From positions 1-31,982 of the forward strand of contig JBAQLV010000016.1 of the NCBI GenBank assembly GCA_049302185.1: a DNA stretch of 31,982 nt. The letters run 5' to 3'. The translations under genes and the position numbers were made by a program. This stretch comes from UBA1546 sp049302185 (lineage in GTDB: Bacteria; Nitrospirota; Thermodesulfovibrionia; Thermodesulfovibrionales; UBA1546). The notes below the pieces were generated by a model. The model was not told the origin of the DNA. It saw nothing but the letters and a program-made list of their open reading frames with translations, and did not search any database. Below, one piece after another: positions 22,529-30,768 of this stretch (its first letter is position 1; the number at the start of each line of letters is the position of its first letter).

Positions 22529-23314
22529 ATGAAAAGATTAAAATTTATGGTTGTAACAATGGTGTTTTTCATTGTTTTCATGGGACTGACATTTATCAGC
22601 ACGGCTATCTCCGAAGAGACTGTCACAGACCCGAAAGCCCTTGAAGGAAGATGGGAAGGAAGTGCAAGTAACTTAGACAGCGATTGGACAAGCCAGTATG
22701 CTGAGGAAATATTTTTTGTAGACCCGGTAAAAAAGATAGTTATACACAGGGGACTCTGTAGTAATTGTGACAGTCAACAATGGTATTCTACCGCAGGTAG
22801 ATTCATTGACGAAAAGGGGAAGATAGGGTTTTCATCGCCAGAAAGAACTGGCTGGAGCGGAATAACATTTGAGCTAAAAGGAAACAGGCTTAGCGGATTT
22901 GCAAGAAGAACCACTGAAACAGGCAGCACATGGCGGTTTGACTACTCGTTAAAAAGAGTTAGTGAGAGCAAACGAGTCTTTGAGCCAAAGGAATTAATCG
23001 GTCAGTGGGTATGGGTATCAGGAAGCAGTTGGTGGGAGCTTACTATTACAGATGTTGATTCTCAGAATAAGACTTTTAAAGGAAAATTCTTGATAGGTAA
23101 AAACAAAAATGAACATGAATTGTCAAATGCAAAAGTGATAACAGAAGGTGATAAATTGAAAATTGATTTTAAGACGGTAAATGATACCCTTCATTATCAG
23201 TTGACCTTTTATCCAAATTTTGGTGAATATCCTCCGGTTTTGTGGGGCAAGCGGGAGAGCTTGGATGGCAATGTTTTATATCCCATGTTCAGGAAAAAGG
23301 AGAAGAAAGACTGA
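22529..23314 (+). CDS. Secreted protein with two lipocalin-like repeats, unknown function
   Basis: The product has 261 residues. The signal peptide MKRLKFMVVTMVFFIVFMGLTFISTAIS is likely cleaved near residue 28. Two halves begin alike (ALEGRWEGSAS at about 38 and LIGQWVWVSGSSWW at about 157) and both continue as beta-rich sequence, as in tandem small beta-barrel domains. Two cysteines close together (CSNC) could form a disulphide. There is no lipobox and no membrane segment after the signal, so it should be periplasmic or exported. GGGGAGAAG precedes the ATG. I do not recognise the family. Confidence 0.7.
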   Translation: MKRLKFMVVTMVFFIVFMGLTFISTAISEETVTDPKALEGRWEGSASNLDSDWTSQYAEEIFFVDPVKKIVIHRGLCSNCDSQQWYSTAGRFIDEKGKIGFSSPERTGWSGITFELKGNRLSGFARRTTETGSTWRFDYSLKRVSESKRVFEPKELIGQWVWVSGSSWWELTITDVDSQNKTFKGKFLIGKNKNEHELSNAKVITEGDKLKIDFKTVNDTLHYQLTFYPNFGEYPPVLWGKRESLDGNVLYPMFRKKEKKD

Positions 23315-23362
23315 AAATCATATAGAAATTTCACAGAACACGCATTCATGGGAAGGTGTGAG

Positions 23363-23545
23363 ATGAAAAAGATAGTTTTGATAGGATTGATGGTTTTAGC
23401 CCTGGTTTCTTACGCCGCCGCTCAATCTCAGTTAGATGCCATTAAAAAAACGGTTCCACTCCCGGATGATATAATGTTGTTGCGCCAAACGATGCAAATC
23501 TCCGTAAAACTTTTTCAGCTCACATGCCTGCCCAAAAATGGGTGA
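23363..23545 (+). CDS. Short secreted protein, probably the truncated start of a larger gene
   Basis: The product has 60 residues. It has a clean signal peptide (MKKIVLIGLMVLALVSYAAA, cleaved before QSQ), a short helical segment (LDAIKKTVPLPDDIMLLRQTM), then a tail rich in hydrophobics and Cys before the stop. GGTGTGAG precedes the ATG. The stop is 28 bases before uvrA. Such a good export signal with so little mature protein suggests a remnant whose 3' part was lost next to uvrA, but a true small exported peptide is possible. Confidence 0.45.
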   Translation: MKKIVLIGLMVLALVSYAAAQSQLDAIKKTVPLPDDIMLLRQTMQISVKLFQLTCLPKNG

Positions 23546-23573
23546 ACGGCATCTTCCGTGTTAAAATATCAGG

Positions 23574-26348
23574 ATGTCAGGCAGAGAGCTTATAATTGAG
23601 GGCGCGCGGCAGAACAACCTCAAAAACATCACGCTCCATCTTCCGCATGACAAGGTCATTGCAGTAACCGGAGTTTCAGGCTCAGGCAAATCATCTCTTG
23701 CATTTGACACAATCTTTGCAGAAGGACAGTGGAGGTTTATAGAATCTCTTTCAACTTATGCGCGGCTTTTCCTTGAAAAACTTGACAGGCCTGATGTTGA
23801 TGCAATCCACAATATACGGCCTGCCATAGCCCTTGAGCAAAAAAATCCTGTAAAAGGCTCACGCTCAACAGTAGGAACGCTCACGGAAATCTATGACCTC
23901 CTGAGGCTTCTTTATTCAAAAATATCAACTCCGTTCTGCCTTCAGTGCGGAAAGGAGATAAGGAAATGGGATACCTCTGAGGTGATAAAAGAATTAGCTG
24001 AAAGATACACGGGAAGCAAGGCAATAATCATCTTCAATTCTTCTGAATCGCTTGAAACCCTCAAACAAAGGGGTTTTCACAGGGCATGGGTTGAGAATGA
24101 AATCATCGACATTTCTGATTTTAACTCTAAACTCTCAACTCTGAACTCTCAATCTTTTTCAATTGTCCTTGACAGGCTTGTAATAAAAGATGAGCCGAGG
24201 CTTTCGGATTCCATAGAGATGGCATGGAGAGAGGGAAACGAAAAAGTGGTGATTGTAATCCTGCAGGATGCTGAAAAAATCACCCTGCGTTTTTCAGGAG
24301 AGAATGTGTGCGATGAGTGCAATATCTCTCTTCCTGAGCCTTCGCCTCTGCTTTTCTCCTTTAATCATCCTATTGGCGCATGTCCTGAATGCAAGGGGTT
24401 CGGGAATATCCTTGTTTACGATGAAGAACTTATAATTCCGGATAAATATCTTTCCCTTTCAGAAGGCGCCATAGGTATATGGGAAAAGTCAGGATATAAA
24501 TGGTGGAAAAAGCAGATGATTGCAGGGGCCAAGAAATCGCGCATTGATATAAAGAAACCTTTCAATGAACTTTCTAAAGAAGACAGGGACAAACTCTTTA
24601 AGGGCACAGCGGCTTTTTACGGCATAAACGATTTTTTTGAGGAGCTTGAGGCAAAAAGATATAAACTGCATGTAAGGGTATTTCTGAGCAGGCACAGGAA
24701 GGCTGCTGTATGCCATGCCTGCAAGGACAAAAGGCTAAAAAAGGAATCGCTTGCGTATAAGATTTCCGGTCTTGATATTGCCGAGGTATGCGAACTCCCT
24801 GTCTCAGGGCTTATAAAGTTTTTCATGGATGCTGATATATCGCTGTTTAAGAGAAACCTTGCAAAAGAACTCCTTAGACAGATAAGCCTCAAACTTCAAT
24901 TCCTCAGCAGAGTCGGCCTTGATTATCTGAGTCTCAGCAGGCAGGGCAAAACGCTTTCAGGAGGAGAATATCAGCGGGTAAATCTTTCAAACCAGCTTAG
25001 CTCGCTGCTGACAGGAACGCTTTATGTGCTTGACGAACCGACAGTCGGACTTCACCCAAGGGACACAGAGAGAATTGCAAAGATAATGTCGGAACTTTCA
25101 GGAATAGGAAATACGATAATCGTCGTTGAACATGACAAAGATATTATCAAAACCGCTGACTGGGTAGTGGAGCTTGGTCCCGGAGGCGGGCGCAATGGGG
25201 GAGCGGTTGTATTTTCAGGGACAATGGAAAAGTTTTTAAAGACCGATACATCAACTGCAAAATATGTAAGAGGCGAAGAGGCAGAGATAGAGGGATTCGG
25301 TGACACAAGAAGAATTTCGCCGAGAAATTATTTAGCGCTGACAGGCGCTGCCGGCAATAACCTTAAGTCTGTTGAGTTCAAAATTCCGGCAGGGACTCTT
25401 ACAGCAGTAACCGGAGTTTCAGGCTCAGGAAAGAGCAGTCTTGTGGTTGAGACATTTTACAGGGCATTAGCAAGGCATTTTAAGGTTGAGCCTGATGCGC
25501 CTCTTCCATATAAAGATATTCTGGGAATGGAACATATCAGAAACGTAAAACTTATAGACCAGACTCCGATAGGCAAAAGCCCGCGTTCAAATGTGCTTAC
25601 CTATCTTAAGATGTTTGACCCTATACGCAGACTTTTTTCAGAACAGCATGAGGCAAAGGCACACGGATACGGCCCGGGCTTTTTTTCGTTTAATGTAACT
25701 GGCGGCAGGTGTGAGACATGCAGGGGCGAAGGGTATCAGAAGATGGAGATGTATTTTTTTGAAGACCTTTATGTAACATGCGAAGAGTGCGGAGGGAAGA
25801 GATATAAGCCTGAGGTTTTGAGGATTTCATACAAAGGCAAAAATGTAAATGATATCCTGAATATGACGGTTGATGAGGCTTTGGATTTCTTTTCTGATAC
25901 TCCGCAGGTAACAGGCAGACTGTCATTAATGAAAGACATCGGGCTCGGTTATCTCAGGCTTGGCCAGCCTGCAACAACATTTTCAGGAGGCGAGTCACAG
26001 AGGATAAAGATATGCGCAGAACTTACCCCCCCCTCTCGCCCCCCCTTATCAAGGGGGGGATGGGGGGGTAGGGGCTGTTTATATATCCTTGACGAGCCTA
26101 CAGTCGGGCTTCATTTCACGGACGTAAAGGCTTTGCTTCGCGTGCTTCAGAGGCTCGTTGATACAGGCAATACCGTGCTGGTTATAGAGCACAACCTTGA
26201 TGTCATCAGGGAAGCAGACTGGATTATTGATTTGGGGCCAGAGGGCGGAGAAAGGGGAGGCAGGATAATATTTGAAGGAAAACCCGAGGAGATAATTAAG
26301 TGCAAAACATCATATACCGGGAAATATCTGAAGGAGTACGTGCGATAA
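23574..26348 (+). CDS. uvrA: UvrA family excinuclease subunit A, with two repeat-derived insertions
   Basis: The 924 residues include both ABC halves. The first has Walker A TGVSGSGKSS, signature LSGGEYQRVNLSNQ and LYVLDEPTVGLHPRD; the second has TGVSGSGKSS, FSGGESQRIKI and LYILDEPTVGLHF. Zinc modules CDEC...CPEC and CETC...CEEC are present. UvrA dimers scan DNA for bulky lesions and load UvrB. Two stretches look foreign: residues 184-193 (heptamer repeat) and 818-834 (PPSRPPLSRGGWGGRG, a palindromic repeat read in frame between the second signature and Walker B). The N-terminal part IHNIRPAIALEQKNPVKG differs from canonical ISPAISIEQK, so a paralogue is possible. There is no Shine-Dalgarno sequence; TAAAAT (23562-23567) ends 6 bases before the ATG. 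Confidence 0.92.
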   Translation: MSGRELIIEGARQNNLKNITLHLPHDKVIAVTGVSGSGKSSLAFDTIFAEGQWRFIESLSTYARLFLEKLDRPDVDAIHNIRPAIALEQKNPVKGSRSTVGTLTEIYDLLRLLYSKISTPFCLQCGKEIRKWDTSEVIKELAERYTGSKAIIIFNSSESLETLKQRGFHRAWVENEIIDISDFNSKLSTLNSQSFSIVLDRLVIKDEPRLSDSIEMAWREGNEKVVIVILQDAEKITLRFSGENVCDECNISLPEPSPLLFSFNHPIGACPECKGFGNILVYDEELIIPDKYLSLSEGAIGIWEKSGYKWWKKQMIAGAKKSRIDIKKPFNELSKEDRDKLFKGTAAFYGINDFFEELEAKRYKLHVRVFLSRHRKAAVCHACKDKRLKKESLAYKISGLDIAEVCELPVSGLIKFFMDADISLFKRNLAKELLRQISLKLQFLSRVGLDYLSLSRQGKTLSGGEYQRVNLSNQLSSLLTGTLYVLDEPTVGLHPRDTERIAKIMSELSGIGNTIIVVEHDKDIIKTADWVVELGPGGGRNGGAVVFSGTMEKFLKTDTSTAKYVRGEEAEIEGFGDTRRISPRNYLALTGAAGNNLKSVEFKIPAGTLTAVTGVSGSGKSSLVVETFYRALARHFKVEPDAPLPYKDILGMEHIRNVKLIDQTPIGKSPRSNVLTYLKMFDPIRRLFSEQHEAKAHGYGPGFFSFNVTGGRCETCRGEGYQKMEMYFFEDLYVTCEECGGKRYKPEVLRISYKGKNVNDILNMTVDEALDFFSDTPQVTGRLSLMKDIGLGYLRLGQPATTFSGGESQRIKICAELTPPSRPPLSRGGWGGRGCLYILDEPTVGLHFTDVKALLRVLQRLVDTGNTVLVIEHNLDVIREADWIIDLGPEGGERGGRIIFEGKPEEIIKCKTSYTGKYLKEYVR
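24123..24150 (+). repeat. Heptamer tandem repeat inside uvrA
   Basis: There are four units of AACTCTN (A, C, G, C at the last position). They encode NSKLSTLNSQ in the linker before the conserved IVLDRLVI of the UvrB-binding region. Such heptamers are normally intergenic. Confidence 0.8.
26024..26074 (+). repeat. C/G-rich palindromic repeat inserted in uvrA
   Basis: A C-rich arm (26026-26047) pairs with a G-rich arm (26053-26074) around CTTATCAAG. It belongs to the same style as the intergenic element at 28054-28155. It replaces the short loop before LYILDEP and adds about 10 residues without breaking the frame. Confidence 0.85.
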
Positions 26349-26352
26349 CTGA

Positions 26353-26382
26353 TTGAAAAATAAGAAACGATTAAAGTATTCT
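26353..26382 (+). promoter_or_regulatory. Predicted promoter of the binding-protein gene
   Basis: TTGAAA (26353-26358), an 18-base spacer and TATTCT (26377-26382) are followed by 9 bases before the ATG. There is no Shine-Dalgarno sequence, so the mRNA is probably leaderless. Confidence 0.45.
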
Positions 26383-26391
26383 TAACAAAAC

Positions 26392-28029
26392 ATGAAAAAA
26401 ATAATTGTTTTTCTGCTGCTGGCATTAGTTATCATTACCGGCTGTAAGGGAAAGCAGGCTCAGACAGAGCAGGCAGTTGTAAAAGGCAATTCTGATGAAC
26501 CTGCATACGGCGATGCGCTGATAGTCGGCTCCATCGGAGAGCCGAGCAATCTGATATACATGCTTGCAAGCGACAGCGCTTCCCATGATATTGCAGGGTT
26601 AATGTTCAACGGGCTTGTAAAATACCACACTGACCTCAGCGTTATCGGGGACCTCGCAGAATCATGGGATATTTCCAAGGACGGGCTTGTCATAACATTC
26701 CATCTGAGAAAAGGCGTGAAATGGGCTGACGGCGCTGCATTCACGGCAGACGATGTAAAATTCGGGTACGATACGATTGTTAACGAAAAAACACCCACCG
26801 CATATAAAGAAGATTTTTTACAGGTAAAAAAAGCAGAGGTTGTTGATAAATACACATTCAGGGTCACATATGAAAAACCATTTGCGCCTGCGCTCACGTC
26901 ATGGAGCGGCATTGTTGTTCTTCCTAAGCACCTGCTTGAAGGAAAGGATATAACAAAGGTTGAATTCGGAAGAAACCCCATAGGCCTCGGGCCGTACAAA
27001 CTCAAAAAATGGACTCCGGGACAGGAGCTGATTCTTGATTCTTACAGGGAGTATTTTGGAGGCAGGCCTTACATAGACAGATATGTTTACAGATTAATCC
27101 CCGACCTTGCTACAATGTTTCTTGAGCTTAAGGCAGGCAGCATAGACATGATGGGGCTGACGCCAATACAATATACAAAGCAGACGAACACGGATTTTTT
27201 CAAAAACAACTTTCAGAAATTCCGCTACCCGGTTTTCGCATACACCTATATGGGATTCAATCTTAAACATCCGTTTTTTCAGGATAAGCGTGTAAGACAG
27301 GCAATAGCCTATGCAATAGACAAGAGCGAGATTATTGATGTTGTTCTGTTCGGGCTTGGAAGCCCTGCAACAGGGCCTTATGTCCCGAATACATGGCCAT
27401 ACAATCCGAATGTAAAAAAATATGAATACAATCCTGAAAAGGCAAAAGAGCTTCTTAAAGAGGCAGGATGGGAAGATACTGACGGCGATGGATTGCTGGA
27501 TAAGGACGGAATGCCATTCAGGTTCACGATCTTCACCAATATGGGCAATACTCTTAGGAAAAATGCCGCAACGATTATCCAGTGGAGGCTTGCAAAGATA
27601 GGGATAAAGGTTGAGATACGGGCGCTTGAATGGTCAACCTTTATTAATGAATTTATAGACAAGAGGCGTTTTGAGGCTGTTATCCTTGGCTGGCAGATAG
27701 GGCTTGACCCTGACCAGTACGACATCTGGCATTCATCCAAGACAAAAGAAAAGGAATTTAATTTCATAAGCTACAGCAATCCTGAAGTTGATGAGCTCCT
27801 TGAAAAAGGCCGAAGGACATTTAATATAGAAGAAAGGAAAAAGGCATATTTCAGGATTCAGGAGATACTCGCGGAAGAACTCCCGTATCTTTTTTTATAT
27901 GTGCCTGATGCAACACCGGTTGTTAATGCGAGGTTTAAAGGAATAAAGCCTGCCCCCATCGGCATAACCTATAATCTTCCGAAATGGTATGTGCCGCAAA
28001 AAATGCAAAAGCATATGGTGGAGCAATAG
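26392..28029 (+). CDS. Peptide-type ABC importer substrate-binding lipoprotein
   Basis: The product has 545 residues. The lipoprotein signal MKKIIVFLLLALVIITGC places lipidated Cys at 18. The mature protein is a family 5 extracellular solute-binding protein (DppA/OppA type): LAESWDISKDGLVITFHLRKGVKWADGAAFTADDVKF is the family signature, followed by VRQAIAYAIDK and the YNPEKAKELLKEAGW segment. It captures di- or oligopeptides, nickel or similar ligands at the membrane; the ligand cannot be read from sequence. Two permease genes follow after a 132-base gap filled by a repeat element. Confidence 0.93.
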   Translation: MKKIIVFLLLALVIITGCKGKQAQTEQAVVKGNSDEPAYGDALIVGSIGEPSNLIYMLASDSASHDIAGLMFNGLVKYHTDLSVIGDLAESWDISKDGLVITFHLRKGVKWADGAAFTADDVKFGYDTIVNEKTPTAYKEDFLQVKKAEVVDKYTFRVTYEKPFAPALTSWSGIVVLPKHLLEGKDITKVEFGRNPIGLGPYKLKKWTPGQELILDSYREYFGGRPYIDRYVYRLIPDLATMFLELKAGSIDMMGLTPIQYTKQTNTDFFKNNFQKFRYPVFAYTYMGFNLKHPFFQDKRVRQAIAYAIDKSEIIDVVLFGLGSPATGPYVPNTWPYNPNVKKYEYNPEKAKELLKEAGWEDTDGDGLLDKDGMPFRFTIFTNMGNTLRKNAATIIQWRLAKIGIKVEIRALEWSTFINEFIDKRRFEAVILGWQIGLDPDQYDIWHSSKTKEKEFNFISYSNPEVDELLEKGRRTFNIEERKKAYFRIQEILAEELPYLFLYVPDATPVVNARFKGIKPAPIGITYNLPKWYVPQKMQKHMVEQ

Positions 28030-28053
28030 ATGAAGAAATATAGCTTATTTTTT

Positions 28054-28155
28054 AACCCCCTCCCTTTAATCCCCTCCCGCCAGGTGAGGGGAAGATATTC
28101 GTCTGTTAATAAAATAGTTTCCCTCCCCATTGATGGGGGAGGGTTAGGGTGGGGG
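28054..28155. repeat. C/G-rich palindromic repeat between binding protein and permease genes
   Basis: AACCCCCTCCC at the left end mirrors GGGAGGGTT and GGGTGGGGG at the right. Two internal hairpins are visible (CCCCTC...GAGGGG at 28072-28091 and CCCTCCCCATTGATGGGGGAGGG at 28121-28143). It resembles the insertion in uvrA. In the mRNA it could hold back or trim the permease part. Confidence 0.8.
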
Positions 28156-28161
28156 TGAAAT

Positions 28162-29163
28162 GTGTTGACTTATTTGATAAAACGGCTGTTTGAGATGATT
28201 CCCACACTCGTAGGGATAACTTTAATCTCGTTCTTTATCATCCACCTTGCTCCCGGAAAACCTACTGACATTCTCACGGAATTAAATCCGAAGATAACGC
28301 CTGAGGCAAGGGAAAGACTTGAAAAACTCTATAATCTTGACAAGCCGGTGATAGTCCAGTACGGCCTGTGGCTGAAAAGAATTGTAAAACTTGATTTTGG
28401 CGAATCATTTTCAACTGACAGAAGGCCTGTTATGCAGAAGATATGGGACAAGAAACAGTCCTTGCTTGACAGAAGACTCTTCATAACATTGATGATAAAT
28501 CTGATAACATTTGCAATCATCCTTATTATCGCCATACCGATAGGCGTATCATCGGCAACCCATCAGAATTCTCTTTATGACAAGTTAATGACAATGACTG
28601 TTTTCATCGGGTTTGCAATGCCGTCATTCTGGTTTGCGCTTCTTTTAATGATGTTCTTCGGGGTATATCTCGGCTGGCTTCCGATTTCCGGTCTGAAATC
28701 TCTGAATTACGATGCACTGCCTTTGTTAGGCAAGATATGGGACAGAGCAAGTCATCTCATCCTCCCTGTTTTTATCTCGGCATTCGGCGGTCTTGCAGCA
28801 GATTCAAGATTCATGAGGAGCAGTATGCTTGAAGTTATAAGGCAGGATTATGTCACAGTGGCAAGGGCAAAAGGTCTGCCTGAAAAAAAGGTTATCTACA
28901 AACATGCGCTCAGGAATGCCCTGCTTCCGCTTATTACTTTGATTGGTTTATCTATCCCCGGGCTTATAGGCGGAAGTGTAATTTTAGAGAGTGTTTTTGG
29001 CATTCCGGGCATGGGGCAGTTGTTTTTCATGAGCGTTATGACAAGGGATTATCCGATGGTAATGTGTATTCTAACAATCGGAGGCATGCTGACACTGTTA
29101 GGAAATCTGCTTGCTGATATCGGTTATATGCTTGCAGATCCGAGGATAAGGGCAAAGCAATGA
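28162..29163 (+). CDS. dppB: ABC importer inner-membrane permease, DppB/OppB type
   Basis: The product has 333 residues, starting at GTG 28162 with GGGGGTGAA just upstream; TTG one codon later is an alternative. The N-terminus MLTYLIKRLFEMIPTLVGITLISFFIIHLAPG is the standard first helix and motif of DppB permeases. Six membrane segments are visible, and the EAA loop reads VARAKGLPEKKVIYKHALRNALLPLITLIG, which docks on the ATPase subunit. Its last 4 bases overlap the next permease gene (ATGA), so translation is coupled. Confidence 0.94.
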   Translation: MLTYLIKRLFEMIPTLVGITLISFFIIHLAPGKPTDILTELNPKITPEARERLEKLYNLDKPVIVQYGLWLKRIVKLDFGESFSTDRRPVMQKIWDKKQSLLDRRLFITLMINLITFAIILIIAIPIGVSSATHQNSLYDKLMTMTVFIGFAMPSFWFALLLMMFFGVYLGWLPISGLKSLNYDALPLLGKIWDRASHLILPVFISAFGGLAADSRFMRSSMLEVIRQDYVTVARAKGLPEKKVIYKHALRNALLPLITLIGLSIPGLIGGSVILESVFGIPGMGQLFFMSVMTRDYPMVMCILTIGGMLTLLGNLLADIGYMLADPRIRAKQ

Positions 29164-30086
29164 AAGGGCATTCTTTAAAAAATGTTTTCTGGAGGAGGTT
29201 CAGGAAAAACAGGCTTGCAGCAGCCGGAGGGGTTGTTGTGGTTCTGATGTTTTTTGTTGCTGTTTTTGCGCCTTTTATATCTCCGTATAACCCTGACGAC
29301 ATTGACAGAAAACATGTACTTGAATCTCCAAGCCTAAAACATCCGTTGGGCACCGATGACCTTGGCAGAGATGTATTGAGCAGGATGATTTTGGGGTCGC
29401 GAATATCATTGTCTGTGGGTTTTGTTTCTGTAGGCATAGCGACACTTATAGGCATCTTTCTCGGTGCGATTTCAGGATATTACGGCGGATGGGTTGACAG
29501 CATAATCATGAGATTCATTGACATAATGCTCACAATCCCAACCTTTTTTCTCATCCTTGCTGTTATTGCGTTTATTGACCCTAACATCTGGAGTTCTTCT
29601 GCGATACCAGGCTGGATAAGAGAAAGCTTAAGGGTAATACTCATTGACCCTAACATTATGAATATTATGATAGTGATCGGACTTACGTCTTGGATGGGCG
29701 TGGCGCGGCTTGTAAGGGCAGAAGTCCTTTCATTAAAAGAAAGGGAATTTGTCCTTGCAGCAAGGGCATTAGGGACAGGGGATATGAATATCATCTTCAG
29801 GCATATAATGATAAACAGCATGGCTCCTGTGTTTGTCTCTGCTGTGCTTGGAATAGCAGGCGCTGTGCTTGTAGAGTCTGCGCTCAGTTTTTTAGGCATA
29901 GGTGTTCAGCCTCCGGCGCCAAGCTGGGGCAATATCCTCACATTGGGAAAAGACAACATAGAAATTGCATGGTGGCTTTCTGTTTTTCCGGGGCTTGCCA
30001 TACTGATTACTGTCCTGAGTTACAATCTTGTGGGTGAAGGTCTGAGGGATGCACTTGACCCAAGACTATGGGATATGGAAATATAG
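29160..30086 (+). CDS. dppC: ABC importer inner-membrane permease, DppC/OppC type
   Basis: The product has 308 residues. The cytoplasmic N-terminus WRRFRKNRLAAAGGVVVVLMFFVAVFAPFISPYNP is followed by HPLGTDDLGRDVLSRMILGSRISL, the DppC signature, then six membrane segments in total. The EAA loop is VLAARALGTGDMNIIFRHIMINSMAPVFV, and the C-terminus reads LVGEGLRDALDPRLW. With DppB it forms the channel of the importer. The expected ATPase genes (dppD/dppF) do not follow; leuD starts 4 bases after the stop, so the ATPases must be encoded elsewhere. Confidence 0.95.
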   Translation: MKGHSLKNVFWRRFRKNRLAAAGGVVVVLMFFVAVFAPFISPYNPDDIDRKHVLESPSLKHPLGTDDLGRDVLSRMILGSRISLSVGFVSVGIATLIGIFLGAISGYYGGWVDSIIMRFIDIMLTIPTFFLILAVIAFIDPNIWSSSAIPGWIRESLRVILIDPNIMNIMIVIGLTSWMGVARLVRAEVLSLKEREFVLAARALGTGDMNIIFRHIMINSMAPVFVSAVLGIAGAVLVESALSFLGIGVQPPAPSWGNILTLGKDNIEIAWWLSVFPGLAILITVLSYNLVGEGLRDALDPRLWDMEI

Positions 30087-30090
30087 ACGC

Positions 30091-30585
30091 ATGATAATCA
30101 AGGGAAGAAACTGGAAGTTCGGCAATGACATTGACACAGATGCAATTATACCGGCGCGGTATCTCAACACATCCGACCCTGCGGAGCTTGCAAAGCATAT
30201 AATGGAAGATGCCGACAAGAACTTTCCGAACAAGGTAAAGGCAGGAGATGTTATTGTCGCAGGCAAGAATTTCGGATGCGGCTCATCAAGGGAGCATGCG
30301 CCGATTGCGATAAAGGCAGCAGGCATTCAGGCTGTGATAGCAAAGAGCTTTGCAAGGATTTTTTACAGGAATGCATTCAACATAGGGCTTGCCATCTTTG
30401 AATCTGAAGAGGCATCTGAAAAGATAAAAGAGGGAGATGAGATAGAGATAGATGCAGACAAAGGGCTGATAAGGAATATCACCAGCGGCGAATCATATAA
30501 GGCTAACCCTATACCGCCATTCATGCAGGAGCTGATTGCAGCAGGAGGGCTTGTGGAATGGACAAAGAAGAAGTTGAAAATTTAA
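30091..30585 (+). CDS. leuD: 3-isopropylmalate dehydratase small subunit
   Basis: The product has 164 residues from ATG 30091. The longer frame from 30049 lies inside dppC. The swivel domain has the family start KGRNWKFGNDIDTDAIIPARYL and the substrate-recognition loop GKNFGCGSSREHAPIA. With LeuC, which holds the iron-sulphur cluster, it converts 2- to 3-isopropylmalate in leucine synthesis. It begins 4 bases after dppC and is probably cotranscribed with the importer. leuC is not in the window, although it is usually adjacent. A palindromic repeat separates it from leuB. Confidence 0.95.
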   Translation: MIIKGRNWKFGNDIDTDAIIPARYLNTSDPAELAKHIMEDADKNFPNKVKAGDVIVAGKNFGCGSSREHAPIAIKAAGIQAVIAKSFARIFYRNAFNIGLAIFESEEASEKIKEGDEIEIDADKGLIRNITSGESYKANPIPPFMQELIAAGGLVEWTKKKLKI

Positions 30586-30614
30586 AGTTGAAAATTTGCA
30601 ATTGGAAGTGAAAA

Positions 30615-30703
30615 TGTCATTCCCGCGCAGGCGGGAATCCAGACACGTTTCCTGTATCAAATATAAGGTAAGTTCTGGATTCCGCATCAAGTGCGGAATG
30701 ACA
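30615..30703. repeat. Dispersed palindromic repeat between leuD and leuB
   Basis: TGTCATTCC at the left and GGAATGACA at the right close an 89-bp inverted repeat with two inner hairpins (CCCGC/GCGGG and TTCCGCA/TGCGGAA) and an ATCCAGA/TCTGGAT match. It shares its end sequence and design with the interior of the MITE at 8521-8662. The 30 bases before it hold AAAGTTGAAAATTT-type near-repeats. Confidence 0.85.
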
Positions 30704-30768
30704 ATTGTATAGATTCCTACTGAAGTTTATTCCGTACTTAAATGCGGGGCAGGAGTCACAGGAGGTTT

